64,000 nucleotides of DNA, from contig NC_134440.1 of NCBI RefSeq assembly GCF_030867145.1, positions 5,208,001 through 5,272,000 on the forward strand, read 5' to 3'. Of the stretch, positions 9,922-23,620 are shown piece after piece. How positions within the stretch are numbered: position 1 is the first letter of the stretch; each line of letters starts with the position of its first letter. This DNA comes from Opisthocomus hoazin. Lineage: Eukaryota; Chordata; Aves; Opisthocomiformes; Opisthocomidae. Position numbers and translations under genes: made by a program. The notes below the pieces were generated by a model, which worked only from the letters and a program-made list of their open reading frames with translations, was not told the DNA's origin and ran no database searches.

Positions 9922-12900
9922 TTCCCCGGCACTCAACTCCCATCCTCACCTTCCTGCCGTTCCTGGAGGTGTTCTGCTTTCCCCCTGCTGTTATTATTTG
10001 CCGTAAAGCAGAGGAGGTAGAAATCCTTCGGCCAGCAGGGCGGACCTGTTTGCGGTGTGCGGGGAAGCCCGACTCCGGTTCTGTCGACCTGACGAGCCTC
10101 CCCCCGCACGCGCTGCGAGTGCCTCGTCACCCCGAGCTCGGGCTGCGATGCTGTGCCCGGGCTCTCGAGGCCCCCCGATCGCTCTGCCCGGCTCGGTACC
10201 CGTCCGCCCGGGGCACAGATCCTGAGCTGAGCAGAACCCCTGCACCCGGTGGGAACTTCACTGTCCCAGTAACGCTCAGGCGGGCAAGACCCTGCAAGAT
10301 TGGGGGGGGGGGGGATCAATGTGGTGGTGTTTCTCGCTGTTAGTGGCATTGGGAGCGTGCCGGTCCTTGGGTTTGCAGTGGGGAGGTGGTGGAGTTGTGG
10401 ATGTTCTCGGGTTTTGCTCAGGGGTGGTTCTGGCCGTGCCTCGGTGCATGGGACGGGAGGGGGGGACGCCTGTCCGGGTGGAAGCGGGCTGGGTCGTGTT
10501 GTGTCTCTGGTCTTGCCTTCAGCACACAGCCCCAACCGGCTCCTTGCAGGCAGAAAATGCGCAAATCCGATGAAAAATGCAGTTCTTTGGGTGAGGCTGT
10601 GCTCTCCCCCCAGCTCCGGGGCAGGGAGCCGTTGTGGGACGAGTGCTCGGGGGCTGCTCCCCCCGGCCCCTCTTCCAGGAGGGGAAGGGAGAGAGACCTG
10701 GCGTCGCCTCCGAGCACCTTGCGTGGGTGAAACGCCCAATGGCGGGTCCCTCGGGAAGGGGTCCGGCACCGCTGCGGGGACGCACAGCCTGCTGACCCGC
10801 TCCCCGGGCTGGCTGCTCTCCCCAACCTGTTGCCGGTGGCACCGGCCGGGCGATGTCGACAAGCCCCGCTGCCTTCCTCGCCGCGCTCCTGCCAGAGAAA
10901 CCGGCTCTTTCTTTTTTTCCCTAGCACTTGGCCGGCTCCGCTGCGCTGTCTGCAGTGACGCCGGGGCAGCCTTCCCAGTCCTCGGTGGGGATGAAGGGGG
11001 CTGCACACCAGCGCCCAGCGCTTCCTCGGTGAGGTCAGGGCTGGAGCAACGTGGGCGGATGCCGGCAAGCCGGAGGGTTGTGGGAGCGGAGCTGCTTTAT
11101 CGGCTCTGTGGTTTCTTCACGGGCGTGGGTGACGGAAGCGGGTGGCATCCTCTGGCTCGTGGCTCTGAACTATCTCGTGTTGCCAACTGTCCGTAAATCC
11201 TGAGCCGATGCGTTTTCTGAGCAGCTGCTCCTAGGAAGAAAACGCCGTTGGGCTGTCAGGCGCCTGGGAGCTGCTCGGATTTTACTGCAAATATCCTCCA
11301 CAAAGTAAAATTGATGGATCTGAATCTAATATTCTGAAGGGGAACTTAATGGCCATTAGGCTGTTTCTTTCCAGCTTGGAGTGCAGAGCTGTGCCACTTA
11401 ACTACAGGATTAAAGGCGTGAAGACAAATGAAGAGGGCTGCCAGATGGGTGGAGGGTGGCTGCCCCGGGGCACGCAGCCAGGACGTGGAGCACCAGGACC
11501 TAGAGCAGGGTCGAGGGAGGCTGCTGCGAGCTCCGTGGCAGGAGCACTTGTGTAAGGAGGAGCTGCTACCTGCCAGGGCAGAGCTGTGGTGGCCCCAAGA
11601 GTGACCTGTAACGTGGGTCTGAACTGGCCGAGCCTCCAGGGATCAGCATCCCTGCAGTCCCCGGCTCCGCTCTCAGCAGCGTTCTGCATGTGGCTTTCAA
11701 GCCTGTGGACCCTTCTGGGGACAGGAGTCAGTCCCAGACCTCCTGCCCAGCATTGTCCTCAGGTCCTTTTTGTTGCGCTGTTGAGACAAGCAGACCAGGT
11801 CCTTGGGCAGGACTCGGCATCTGGATGTGCCAGGGATGTCAGCACAAACCCTGTCCCACCCAGCCGGCTGGAGCCCGCTCCTGCCCATGCTGCAGCTCTG
11901 GAGCTGCTGTGTGATCCTCTTCCCTGTTTAGCTGGTGGCCATCTAACTGGCTTTGAAGCAGAGAAGCCTAGCCCAGCGTCAAGGGGTGTCTTTTGCCTGC
12001 TCCAGCGTGTCCCTGCTTGTTGATGTCAGCCTTGTTCTTATTCGTCCGTCCCCATCTAGACCTGAAATGTGCTCCTGCTCCATGAATTTGCTGTTGTCCC
12101 TGAGTGTAACCGGGCCTCTCTGCCTCCCCTTCCCTTGAGAGCGTCCCACTGTCAGGAGCAGGCTAGCAGCACCCCATGTTCCTCGCCTACCCCTGGGCCA
12201 CCAGCAGCTCTTCCCTGCACACCTCCGTCCCGCTGGGCTGCAGCCAGAGTCCTGCAGCAATTTCCCTTCTGTTTAATCGGGAAGGGGCAGTGGCCGTCCC
12301 TGCTGCAGCCTTTGCTGCCCAACCCGGTGCTCGCAGTGTCCATATGGTTGAGAGGGCAATTGTCTGAAGCTGGTGGGCAACCTCTGAGATGTCCTCGGTG
12401 GCCAGCTGATGATGGCTATGGTCAGACAGGAGCAATCCCAACCCCAAATACCATTGTGGGCCAGGGCTGGCCTTGATGGAAGGGCTTTTTCCCCAGTGTT
12501 TCTGGTTGGGCAGTTCAGAGATTTGTGGTGGTTCACAGAAGTGCTAGAGGGTCTTGCTGGAGACCTGGACGTAGGGGACTCGCACGCTGTAGAGATGTCA
12601 CGTTTGACCACTGTGATGGAACCTATCCAGCCATCTGTGATGCTGGCTCCCAAACAGTTACACCTGTGACGATGGAGTGTTGGATCTGCCTTCTCCAAGG
12701 TCTGTTTAGAAGACCACTGGTGCACCTTGGGCATCCTCAGCGGGGAACTCATCAGACCGTTCTGCACCTGCCCTCCAGCAGAGGCTGGAGGTTTCTGTTG
12801 TGTGGGGAGGCAGGATGCTGCTGTGGAGCTGGGACATAGCTGAGGTGTAGACCCGGAGCCTGGGAAGCTGCCAGGATCTGGCGATACAGATGTAGCCGTG

Positions 12901-15900
12901 GATATTAGTGGCCTCTCAAGCCATTATTTGCCTTTCTCTTCCTATTCTGGCAGGGCTTGGTTCCTACTGCGTCTCTGAGTCCCAGACACCAAGGCAGAAC
13001 CTCCTTTGGGGAGGATTTTTGTACTCTAAACCGCTGTATTTGGAAGCACACCACTGCTGCTTGAATTACCCAGTTAATGTTAAGTGTTTAAGAGCAGAGA
13101 TCATTGTGCCCACAAGACAGCGATCACTTGAGTCCATGGAAAGGAACAGACAACTCCTGGGAGCTCCAAAATAGGCAGGACATGATTTACTGAACTTCTC
13201 TTCCAGCCTTGTTTGGGCTCTGTAGTGCTAAATGCCTCTGAGCAGTGTTAGCAGGCTGCAGAGCAAAAGCAAGCTCCGTTCTCCTCCCACATTCCAGGGC
13301 TGTCACAGCTTGCGTGCGTGATCTCCAGGAGAAGGGAGATGCCTTGGGTGTGGGATGTCTGGCCGTGTCCTAGCACCATTGTTGATCTTCGTCCAGTCTT
13401 GCTTTCCAACAGAAGTTGCGATGCTGTGGGTGCAGTGAGTTTGCTGCAGCTTCACCTGCTTTTCTGCACCTCTGGGTGGGATCTGAGGGTAAACCGCGTC
13501 TGGTCTGGGTCCTCAGAGCTGGGGGTCTGAGAAGTCTCCTTCACCTTTGGGTGAAGCTCTCCTCCTCCATCTCCACCGGGTTGGCCAGAGCACTCTGCAA
13601 GCACAGCCTGTGCTTTGAGCGAGACGGGATCCTGTCTCCCCGTGGCCCCATGTCATCTCTCTCCAGCACCGATGGCTGAAGCTGGCAGCAGCTCTGAGCC
13701 GTGCCAGCAGCTCCTGCTGCCCGTGCCGAGTCTCTGCCTGCGAAGGGTGCTGTCAGGCCTGATCTTCAAAGCCAGCAAGCCCACAGAGCTCCACTAGCTT
13801 CTGGGGAGCTGGGTGGATCGATGGGGGAAAGATGCTCCTGACTGCTGGATCTGCTGGGATGGGCAGGGAGACCCCCCCATGAGATGACCGAGGGTGTGGG
13901 TGCTGAGAGGGATGGGGTTAAAATATGGCCGGTGCCAGGGATCAAACGTGATGAGTTCAGCTTCCACAATCCTGGAATGGGCTTAAAAAATCCTTTTGCC
14001 TGCAGAAGCGATCCAAGCAGGGTCTACTGCCTGAGGCTGCTGGGACCGTGTTTTTCTCGGCCAGCCATGAAACCCTCCCTTCCGTAGTGATAGCTGATGT
14101 TCTTGGTGCCAGCAGCCCCTGTGGAGACCAAAGCATCGGCTCTGCCGTCCCGGGAGCTGTTGGAAGCGGGAGGCTGACTGCTGCGTGTCCAGAGACGTGG
14201 GTAAGAGCCCTCTCCTGCTTCACAACCCTGCCATTGCCAGGCAGGGGCAAGTGGTGCCCCAGCCTGTCCGTGCAGTTGCTCTGGCTTCGTGTGGTGCTGG
14301 AGCTGAGGGGGATCCAAGTGACTTCGTGTACCTCTGAGAACGAAGGTTCTCCTACGTGCTGTGCAACATCTGGTGAAGGTTCGCCTACACCCTGGGTTTC
14401 ATGCAGGATCTTCCCAGACTAGGCTGGGCTCCGCGGTGGGCTCGGGGCTCCCCGTGGGAGCTGCTCCACTGCACGGCATGCGGAGCCATCCCTTGGCATG
14501 ATTTTGTGTGGTCAGGCTCTTCTCTGAGAAACTACTTTTTGCTGTGAGTGCCTTTTCATGTCCCATGAGAAACCATGATATTTCGTCTCCAGATGTGTCC
14601 TTTCCCTTCAGCAGATGTTGCTGCTTCCCTGGGAAGGCAGGAGGGGTGGGGTGGGGGTGAGGGAGTGAAGCCACAGGAGTGAGAACATCTCTCTGGGGAT
14701 CCGTGGAGGCGCAGGGCTTAATGCTGGAACAGATCTTGCGCAGCCTTCTTTCCATCTTCTGTAGGTCCTGTGGGACCTGCTTGCTTGATTTTTATTTTTT
14801 TCCCCTCCCAAGATCTGCAGTGATAGCAGCTTTGGTTTGTTAACTCAGACAAACTCCCTCTGTTTCACCTCCAAGCTTCTGGGTGCCCTGCAAGCGGCAG
14901 TTACCTCGCAGGCTCCTTCTCCAAGGTAGGAGATGGGAGGTGTTTCTCCCCATAAGTTCTATTACTCGCAGCCCTCGTCTCCGTGCTGTCTGACTGCCTC
15001 CAAAGCAGACGTTCTCCCTTTTCACGTGTCACAGGGGGCTGTGCTTCTTGTGGCGATGCCCGTCCCCATCGCGCAGCTCCCACCCCAGCAGCAAACCAGC
15101 CCTGCCGCCGGAGCCCGTGCCATCGTCTGGCAAGGTGGCTCGGAAAGCGTCTCCAAGTGCCGATGCTCTGAGCATATCAATTCTTCAATGCATTAAATAA
15201 AGAAATAAATCCAAGGGAATAATAAACCAGAAAATGATAGGCCCGGAGCAGCAGCAATATAAATGGATAAACACTCAGCCTTTGGGGAGAGGCAGAGCTG
15301 TGCGTTGCTCTTCGGCGCGCAGCGGAGGCAGGCAGGGCACGCGGGCGGATATACGTACCCGTAAGGACATGTAGATGTGCTTGTGGCAGTGCAGACGTGC
15401 TCGTGGTCGCACGCGGCCTCTGCAGTGTGTGCGAGGTGGCTTTGCCATCCCTTCTCGCTGTCCAAATGATCACCGTGGTGTTGAGCTCCTGGGTGGCCCA
15501 GCTCGGGGAGGGGTGTGGGATGAAGGCTCTGCTTGCGGGGTGTGAGATCGTGGTGTGGTGCCAGCTCTGGCAACGCTCGGGGAGTGAAGGTGAAAAATCA
15601 CTGTGAAGCCCCCAGTGCTCTGCCTTGGGGGAGAGATTCTCCCCGTCTCGCCGCATCTCGCCTTTTCTGGCAGCCTGCTTCGTACTTCGCAGCTCTGGTT
15701 CACGCTCCTGCCTGCGTGCGTGGTGAAGGATGTCCTTGCTGCTGCAAACCCCTGATCTCGGCACTGCCCGGGGCTGCCAGCGCCCAGCAGCACCCTGTTT
15801 CCACCCCCTGCCAGCAGAAATGGTCTGGGACAGCTCTGCCCGTTGAGCTGGTGGGCACCTGGGAGGGATGAGGACCTTGCATGGGTCAGCCAGGCCCAAA

Positions 15901-18469
15901 GGCTGCAGGTTTTTGGTGTTTTCTACAAAGTGTGGAGGTGACAGAGTTGTTGCTTAAGGTGCCGGGAGATGTGCTTGTTGAACGTGTGATGCTTGGGCCA
16001 GGGGTCCACAGACCCACCTCCCACCTCCTGGCAGGGACTGCAGGAAGATACTGAGGCAAGATGTGAGGGCAGTAGCTTCAGGCTGGGATAAACCCGCCAG
16101 TGAGTCGTTCTGGATCTCGTGGGGTTGCAGGTCCTTACGGCCAGATGGGACTGCCCCAAAGAGCTGTTGTCCTGCGCTGTGGTATGTTGCTTTTTGTTGT
16201 TGGTGTTGCTGTGGTGTTCAGAGACTGATCTGGGGTCCCACTGGGCAAGCGCAGGGTGCCGGCGCGGAGGAGGCAGTCCACCCTGGGGAGCTGGTGATCC
16301 CAAAGAACGGGAAGACCGACAGGCAGCCACGGCAGGAGCACAGGGACCAAGTGACAAGAAAACCATCGCCTGTGACCCCCAGCACGCAGCCTCCTGAGCC
16401 CTGTCCTTATCGCCTTGTTCCTTTGCCCTGGCCCGTTCCCACCACCACGCCATCTCTCCTGGCGTAGGTCGCGCCGTCTCTGTCCATCGCCCGTGCCTTT
16501 GCTCTGGCTGGTTGGGTGTAACCAGCTCCAGCTCTGCTTGCCCCAGAGACCCCCATCCCTCCTCAGTGCTTGGGGATCCTCCACAGAGCCCGGTCCCCGA
16601 GTGTGGGGGGCAGCTGGACCTGGGGACCAGCCCGACAGAGCTGCACCGCGTGGGAAATGCTCCTCAGCTTGGGAGATACCAGTTAATGCAGAGCTGAGTT
16701 CGTAGGACCCTTTGCTGGCGCAGACGGTCTGCATTGCAGGTTTGGGAGTTTGTCTTTAATTGTATCAGGCATGTGTGCTAACGAAGGGATTAAGGCCTGG
16801 AAGGGCGAGCAATGCAGGCCAACTTTTCCTTGCCTGTTTCAAGGTCTTGCGTTTCATAATGTTCTCCATCTCTCCTCTCCTTTCTGTGCCTCATCCCTGT
16901 CCTCTGCCTGGAGCAGCCTCCTGGTTTCCCCCCCACTGGCACTCAGTGATGCTGATCCACGTGCTGGATATGGACCACTTGCCCCAGACCTCCTTCCCCA
17001 GCAGCCAGCTGAGCCTTCCTCCCGTTGCCGTGGGGCCCCTCTGCTTGACTCTGGGCACTGGGTCACTGGGTGGAGGTACCTGTGATGGGGGAGGGCAGGG
17101 AACAGCCTTGCCATGGCTGCACAGTGGGTCAGAGCAAGGATGAGAGGAAGGATTTACCTGGCCCACCTACGGACAAAGATTAGTTAGAGGAATAATGTGA
17201 CCAAAAGGGTAAAGCAGGGAGGATGGAGGCTGCTCGGGCGTTATCTCCTCTGCTTCTGGCCTGACCGTATCGAACACCATGCCCTGTTGGCTCCTGCTCC
17301 GCTCCTGCCGTTCGCTGTGTGAGCTGGACCTTGGACGTGGCAGGGGTAGGGGCTCTGCTGGAGCGCAGCCCTGGAGGGAGGGAGATGTCTGGACATGAGA
17401 AGGTTCACAGCCAAACGCAACGTAACGCTCGTCGATCCCCGCTGTAGAGCGCGAAGCGGGGGTCACCACATCACTGCCCACCTCTGGTTCTGCAACCAAG
17501 ATTCACTTGGAGCAGTTACTGAGCACAGAGATGGTTTCATTGGGAGCGGCATTCCCATCTGTCCTGGGACTGCTCCGAAAGCACGTGGTGCGATGTTGAA
17601 CGCCTGCTTGGGTGGACCCAAGTCCCTTTGTGTCCTAACTTTGGCCAGCAGTAAGCTAGATGTTCCCTTCTCCCTGGTTTTGTCATTGTGTGTTGTCAGC
17701 TTGGAGCACTTCTCCAGCAAAGATCAGGATGCCCTCCAGGGCTGGACGTGTTGATGGGAGGGGAAGAAGCGGTCAGTGATGCTCTTATCTCCTGTGAGGA
17801 GCAAGGGCTGCTGCACGAGAGGCTTGCTGACAGCCTGCTCTCTGCTGTGGAGAGCCACGGAGCAGGGAGCTGTTCTCATTGTCCAGCCACAAGATCCTGA
17901 CCACTTCTGGGTCAAGAGTGCATGGGATGCAACCAAGGCTTGGAGGAACTGTCAGCTCCTCCAGCAAACCCAGTGGGGAGGTGGATGGTGACTGGGTACA
18001 GTTACACCAGCAGACCTTTTTGCTAGCACTCCCTGGAGAGCAGAGCTCAGCTGGTCGCAAGAGGGACAACCTTGTCCCCATCAGCCCAGGGAACTCTTGT
18101 CCTTCCCTGGAGGTGCCAAGGTTTGGGGTAGAGACCATCTGTCTCTGGGTTGTGACTCTTTTCCAGTAAGAGGACTCGGCTCAGCTGCCCTGCCCGGTGC
18201 ATCGACACGCTTCCAGGAATGAGCGTGGGGACGCGTTGCTCAGCTGGTACACAGCGGGGACACAAATCAAGGAGCGATGACAAGCGCTTGGCATTGAGAT
18301 GGCGCAAAGTGTCCTGGCACAGGGGACCTTGTGCAGTCAGCAAGGGGAGTACAGGCAGGACCAGCGCTGCCCTGTGAGCTTCGACACCTGGCGCTGTGCC
18401 GGAGCCTAGCTCAGCGCAGCCGTACTAGCTGCAGTAGGTGGATGGACACAGGTCTGTGCTGAGGATGAC

Positions 18470-18596
18470 TCACGGAATGGTTTGGGTTGGAAGGGACCTT
18501 AAAGATCATCTAGTTCCAAAGCCCCTGCTGTGGGCAGGGACGCGTTCCGCTGGACCAGGCTGCTGGAAGCCCCACCCAACCTGGCCCCTCTTCAGC
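18470..18596 (-). mobile_element. CR1 LINE fragment, older subfamily
   Basis: A short reverse-oriented 3' end: CACGGAATGGTTTGGGTTGGAAGGGACC..., then GATCATCTAGTTCC and the CTGGACCAGGCTGCT region. More diverged from the main CR1 group of the window. Confidence 0.85.
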
Positions 18597-20406
18597 AGGG
18601 CTGGTGGATTGTGGTTGCAGACAGGCAGTCCCATCTCCTCTGTCTGCCCCTGCCTGTTGTTCCTCCTCTGCACGCACAGCAGAAGGCTGGCACGGTGGAT
18701 GTGGGAAGGGAGACGCACTTCAGCAGTGGGCTGTAAGGATTTGGGGTCTCTTTGTTGCCTGAGGCTCTAGTTTTGGGGATGCTCCTTCCTTCCTAGGCTC
18801 AGAAATTACAGGTTTGACCCTTCAGGAATATGAGATAGGTCCTGAATTTCCCCTCCCCAGCTGGAAATGGTAGCAGTCGCGGGACTCGGGATAAAAAGCA
18901 GCATGACCTGCAGCAAAGCTCTCCGACAGCGAGTGTTGAACTTTGAGAAAGGGCTCCAGGTGGTGAACCTCACACACAAGGAAACATCCGATGGGAGCTC
19001 AGTGCTTTTGGCTGCTCTGCAACCCGTGCTGGCTCCAGGGCAGGGTGCCCGATGGGATTCTGGTGAGCCTTGGCTCCTGATGTGGACAGCCTGTATCTCC
19101 TGGGGGTCTGATAGGCACCCTGGCAAGGGGGGTCCTGTGACTTGTGACCCAGGGGAGAGAGGGCTGCAGCAATCCCTGGGCTGAGCTGCAGGGGTAATAG
19201 TGCTGCTCTGGTCCCCCAGGCCACTTGTCCCTACCCCTGAGAGGAGGGCGGTGCGGTCTTGTTTCCCTCTGGTTTTATATGCTGAAGTCCAGTGCTGCAG
19301 AGTCCAGCTGTGAGAGCAGCAGTGGGATGCAGCACTGTTGTCTGTGGAAGCTGGGTGAGATATTCCTGGTGCCAGTGCTTCTGGGTACCAACCTCGGGAA
19401 GGGCTGGCTCCGTCTGGAAACCCCGGTGAAGAGTCTGTGTGTCTGCTTGGCTTCCGCGTGAGCCCGCTCGGCTGAGCTCTCTCAGCAGAACTGACCTTGA
19501 GGGAGGCAGGAGGGCTCTGGTGGGGGCTCGTGCCAGTTCTGTGAGCAGTGGGCTCAGGAGCTATGCAGGACCTTGTGCGCCAACCAACAAGTACCTGCAG
19601 ATGGAAGTGTCTTCACAGTGCTTCTAGCAGGTGTGAGGTGGTGGGAAGTGACTCAGTTGGAAGGCTGCCTTTGGCAACAGTGACAGGACAGCTGAATCTA
19701 TAGGAGCTAGCAAACTCTTCCTGGTCTGAAGGTGATCTTCTGGTGCCACTGCAAGATCCCCAGGGTTCATTACCACCAAAATATCTGTCAACAGCAGATG
19801 GATATAGCAGGCAGCATAAAACATCAGGGCTATCTTTTGTACTGCTGAATTAAGCTCACAGTAGAGGTTGGAGAGCCTTGCCTGGTGCTGGGTGATGTCT
19901 GAGCTGGCTCTAGTCAGGTGTTTACAAAAACAAGGTCCTGAACCTCCGCGAGCACTAAAAAGCCATCAGGCCAGGCAGGGTTGTTTAGCCTGGCGGTCTT
20001 CTTTGTGTCACTCACCCCACCATTCCAGCACAAATGCATCCTTGGCCATGGTGTCATAAGCTGGAGGAGCCGTGGGCAGCTTCACCTACAGCCTGAGGCA
20101 GGGAGGTGATGGTGATGGGTCAGAAGGATCCATTCAAGCCCTTGCTGTCATCCAGGGCAGTGCTGTGTTTGTAGCGGGTTCATGGTTGCCCTAGTTCTGT
20201 ACATCTTGCAGCTGGTTTCTCATGCTGTATGTCAGCTGTGTCCACTGCCCATCCCACCCCTGGAGCAAGGCTCTGGCTCTGGTTAGACCCAAGAGGCTGA
20301 AGAACCGCAGGGCAGCCACATTGATCCACGCAGCATCTCCCAGTTCCTTTGTCTGCATGGCTAGCGTGCTGCTTGTGGAAGGAGAGCCGGGGTTAGCGGA
20401 GTGCTT

Positions 20407-20828
20407 CACAGAATCACAGAATGATGGGGATTGGAAGGGACCTCTGGGGTCATCCAGCCCAACCCCCTGCCCAAGCAGGGTCACCCACAGCAGGCTGCAC
20501 AGCACCGCGTCCAGGCGGGGCTGGAATATCTCCAGAGAAGGAGACTCCACAGCCTCCCTGGGCAGCCTGGGCCAGGGCTCCGTCACCCTCAGAGGGAAGA
20601 AGTTCTTCCTCGGGTTCAGCTGGAGCTTCCTCTGCTTCAGTTTGTGCCCATTGCCCCTTGTCCTGTCGCTGGGCACCACTGAACAGAGTCTGGCCCCATC
20701 CTCCTGACCCCCACGCTGCAGATATTTAGAGGCATTTCTAAGGTCCCCTCTCAGCCTTCTCTTCTCCAGGCTGAACAGGCCCAGCTCCCTCAGCCTTTCC
20801 TCATAGGAGAGATGCTTCAGTCCCCTCA
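20407..20828 (-). mobile_element. CR1 LINE, 3' part (about 420 bp)
   Basis: A reverse-oriented CR1 starting CACAGAATCACAGAATGATG, close in sequence to the 3.7, 5.3 and 28.3 kb copies and truncated at nearly the same point as the 5.3 kb copy. Confidence 0.93.
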
Positions 20829-23560
20829 GATGCCGGGAGCTGTGGCAGAAGGGAGATTTGATTAGCACATTCCCTAAGGGAAGCAGAAATGGGATACCCT
20901 GGCTCCCTGCAGCTTTGTGTCTCCTGCTGCTGATGGTAGATAACATTATTTTGAGTTAGTAGCAATCTGCTCCGGTCACGGGAACAGCATCGATTTACAC
21001 GGGCTGGAGACCTGGCCCTGGAATCGATCTGCATTTTTATCAGCTCATCTCAGCTGACGGGAGATGCTTTGACACTGCTGCGGAGGAGCTCTGTTGTGGG
21101 ATTGCTGCTGTTGGTTGCCTCAGCTCCTCAGGTCTCCTGCTTGGTCCTGCAACGTCATGCACCTGCCTGCAAAAATTTGGAAGGATGTTCACTGAGTTAA
21201 AACTCTGCCGGGGGACTGTGGTTTGGCTGGGCAGCCCTCACACCCAAACTTTGCAGGTCTGTTAACAGTTGTGGTGCTTTGTGGAAGCAGGAGACCAATT
21301 TCAGCAAGGCTTTCCCTTCGCTCTTCTCTTCTCCCTCTCCTGCTTCCGTTTGCCTCTGAACTCTGTGGATGCAGGGGATAAATTCTAGAGCATTCAGCTG
21401 CCAAAGGCAGGGTGTTTGCTCTTTTTCCTGTGAGGTTGCTTAATGAGAGCAATTAGCCCATGCTGGCCTTTGAAAACTTCATTCTCCCTTTGGATTTATT
21501 ATTGTGTGGGGATGCTGGGTTGAAGGGCGCTCCTCAGCCCTATGGCAGAGGAAGCTCTTCATACGCTGTTTCATCGACTTATCTCTCTGTAGGGCCCTGG
21601 CTGTGCAGTTTGTCTGCTGTGCCCTCTCCAGACCTGCCCTCTCCTGGCTGCTGTTTTCTGCTCACTACCTTCCGAGTTTGGCAGGAGCCACTTGGAGCTG
21701 GGTTGGAGCCAGAGCTGTCCCGGTTGGAATAGATGGGATAATCCTCCCCAGCGGAGAAGCCTGAACAGGTCTGTGAGCCAGCAGCAGGGCTGGACTTCTC
21801 ATCTGAAGAGCAGGAGCTTTGTGAATTTAATACCAGGAGTCCTGGGTTCAGCCAGGGGTTTGAGGGGACACAGTGCCCATATGTGGTTTCACGAGTGTCC
21901 CCCTCTCTTCCGCAGTTGCCTCCCTTTAATTCCTGCCTGTGCCCTTTCCAGGGCAGTCCAGGATCTGGATACAGGAGCTGAGTCACAGATGAATTCCCCA
22001 GCGCTGTGGCGAGCTCCCCAGGTTGGGTTTTGGCTTGGCTATCTGAAGATGTCAGCAGGATAGGGTGGGCTGCAGCCACGCATGTCCTGAGGTGGGGATG
22101 GTCATATCCCACCACAGCCAAGAGAAAGAGTGGGCTCACCTGAGCCCAGGGTGGGCAGGATGGGGAATGGTCTTGGGCGTCTGCTCTTCAGCTGTCAGGA
22201 GCCCCAGGTGATGTTTCAGATACCGTGTAGATGCCTGTAGTGGCCAGACCATGGCTTGGATGGATGACGTGGACTTCTCAGCTGTGATGTGGTAGAGCTG
22301 AGCCGCTGTGGCCCTTAGCCCAAGGGCAGATGTTGAACAGCCCTCACCAGGGCATGTTCCTTCCGCCTCCTGGTGCCTGCTCACAGCAAGCAGGCAGCAG
22401 CCCTGGGCTGGGATCTGGCCTGGCTTCTGGAGGCTTGGCTCTTGGACCCAGCACTGCCTCATGCAGGCTCTGTGGAGCTACGCGTGTTAGTAACAAAGAG
22501 CAGAGTAATGTGGGACAGCAGAGTTAGGAGACAGAGTGGGCTGGGAGAGTAGGACTGAGGAGAGCCAGTCCCAGGACAGAGGAGGTTTTGCTTAGTGATT
22601 TGAGGACAAAGAAAGGGTCTGACCACCATCTTCAATGGGCAGGGCTAGAACTAGCAAGGGCTGGTGCTGGTGGAAGAGCCAGTGTCACAACTGTGCTATG
22701 ACCACCTTCTAGCTGGAAACCAGCCCATCTGAACAGCAGGGTTTGGAATGGCCTTGGTGAGCAGAGGCTGAGCTGGGTTTGACAAGGCAGGATCCATTTC
22801 TGGAAGGATTTGTACAACCTTTGATTGCAGCAGGCCAGGCTGGCTGGCTCGCTCCTGGGTCCCTTCCAGTCCCAGGTTCCTCGTTGCTGAGCAAAGGAAT
22901 TACAAAATCTCCCCAGGAGCTTGCTCCGTCACAGCCCTTGTTTTGGCTGTCACCTCGGGCTGAGCCCAGGGGTGAGGAGGCACAGTCCTTGCTAGCAAAA
23001 GCATCCTGTGCTATTCCTCCTAGTTCCTTCCCCTGCGTGCTCTTGCCTGCCGGCAGAAGGGAAGCCCAGAGCAGCGAAAGGGGATGGTTTCACACGCTGC
23101 CATTGCTGGATCGGTTACACGGAGCAGATCTGGGCAGAGCTTGAGCTGTCTTGCCAAAATGGCTTGGATAATTCAAGTCCTCGAGGAGATGTTTGCTGAT
23201 TTGGAAACATGCTGATGCACGGGGCTGAGGGGTACTACCTGATGGGGGCAATGCATGAATTTCAGGCTGCCTTTGTTAATGGTATCTATTTTCCTCTGAA
23301 ACTGCAGCTCCAGTCGAACGTCCTGCTTGGCAAGCGTTGGGGTTGGGTGGTGATGCTGCTATCCGCGCAGGAGGCTTGTCAAGAAATGGACCCATTTCAG
23401 CCCCAGAGCAGCCACTGCCAGGCTCCAACTGTTCCCCTCTGTCTGACCTCAGAAGGAATTGTCTCTCCTGCACAGCACGGTGCAATCCAGCCCTGTCTGG
23501 CTGCATCCCAGGCAAAGAAAGCAGTCGGCTGTCCTGCCACCAAGCAGGCTTCGTGCAGAT

Positions 23561-23620
23561 GCGATGGGGTGGGACGCGATGGGGTGGGATGAGACGGGGT
23601 GGGACGCGATGGGGTGGGAT
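23561..23620. repeat. 15-bp minisatellite, 4 copies
   Basis: Four near-perfect copies of GCGATGGGGTGGGAY (the third reads GAGACGGGGTGGGAC), followed by a partial fifth copy. G-rich on the plus strand. The unit is a multiple of three, but no real gene frame crosses it. Confidence 0.95.

Larger units (their letters stand above)
8870..11170. promoter_or_regulatory. CpG-rich block, probable promoter region
   Basis: High GC with frequent CpG, especially 8.88-9.13, 9.55-9.78, 10.05-10.24 and 10.6-11.15 kb. It includes a (GAAA)n/A tract (9262-9296) and a 19-bp minisatellite (9846-9921). Vertebrate CpG islands usually mark promoters, and a candidate first coding exon sits at its left edge. The long ORFs across it on both strands reflect GC composition, not coding sequence. 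The gene it would serve is not identified. Confidence 0.45.
11171..23560. other. Gene-poor interval with two CR1 copies
   Basis: No exon recognised in 12.4 kb outside the CR1 copies at 18470-18596 and 20407-20828. Three AATAAA hexamers cluster on the plus strand at 15196-15226, possibly a non-coding RNA end. Remaining ORFs are short, domainless and scattered over all frames. Confidence 0.5.

Noticed and set aside
9933-11006. 357-residue minus-strand frame (and 298-residue plus frame 10300-11196)
   Set aside because: Both strands are open across the CpG-rich block, as expected from GC content. Neither translation resembles a known protein.
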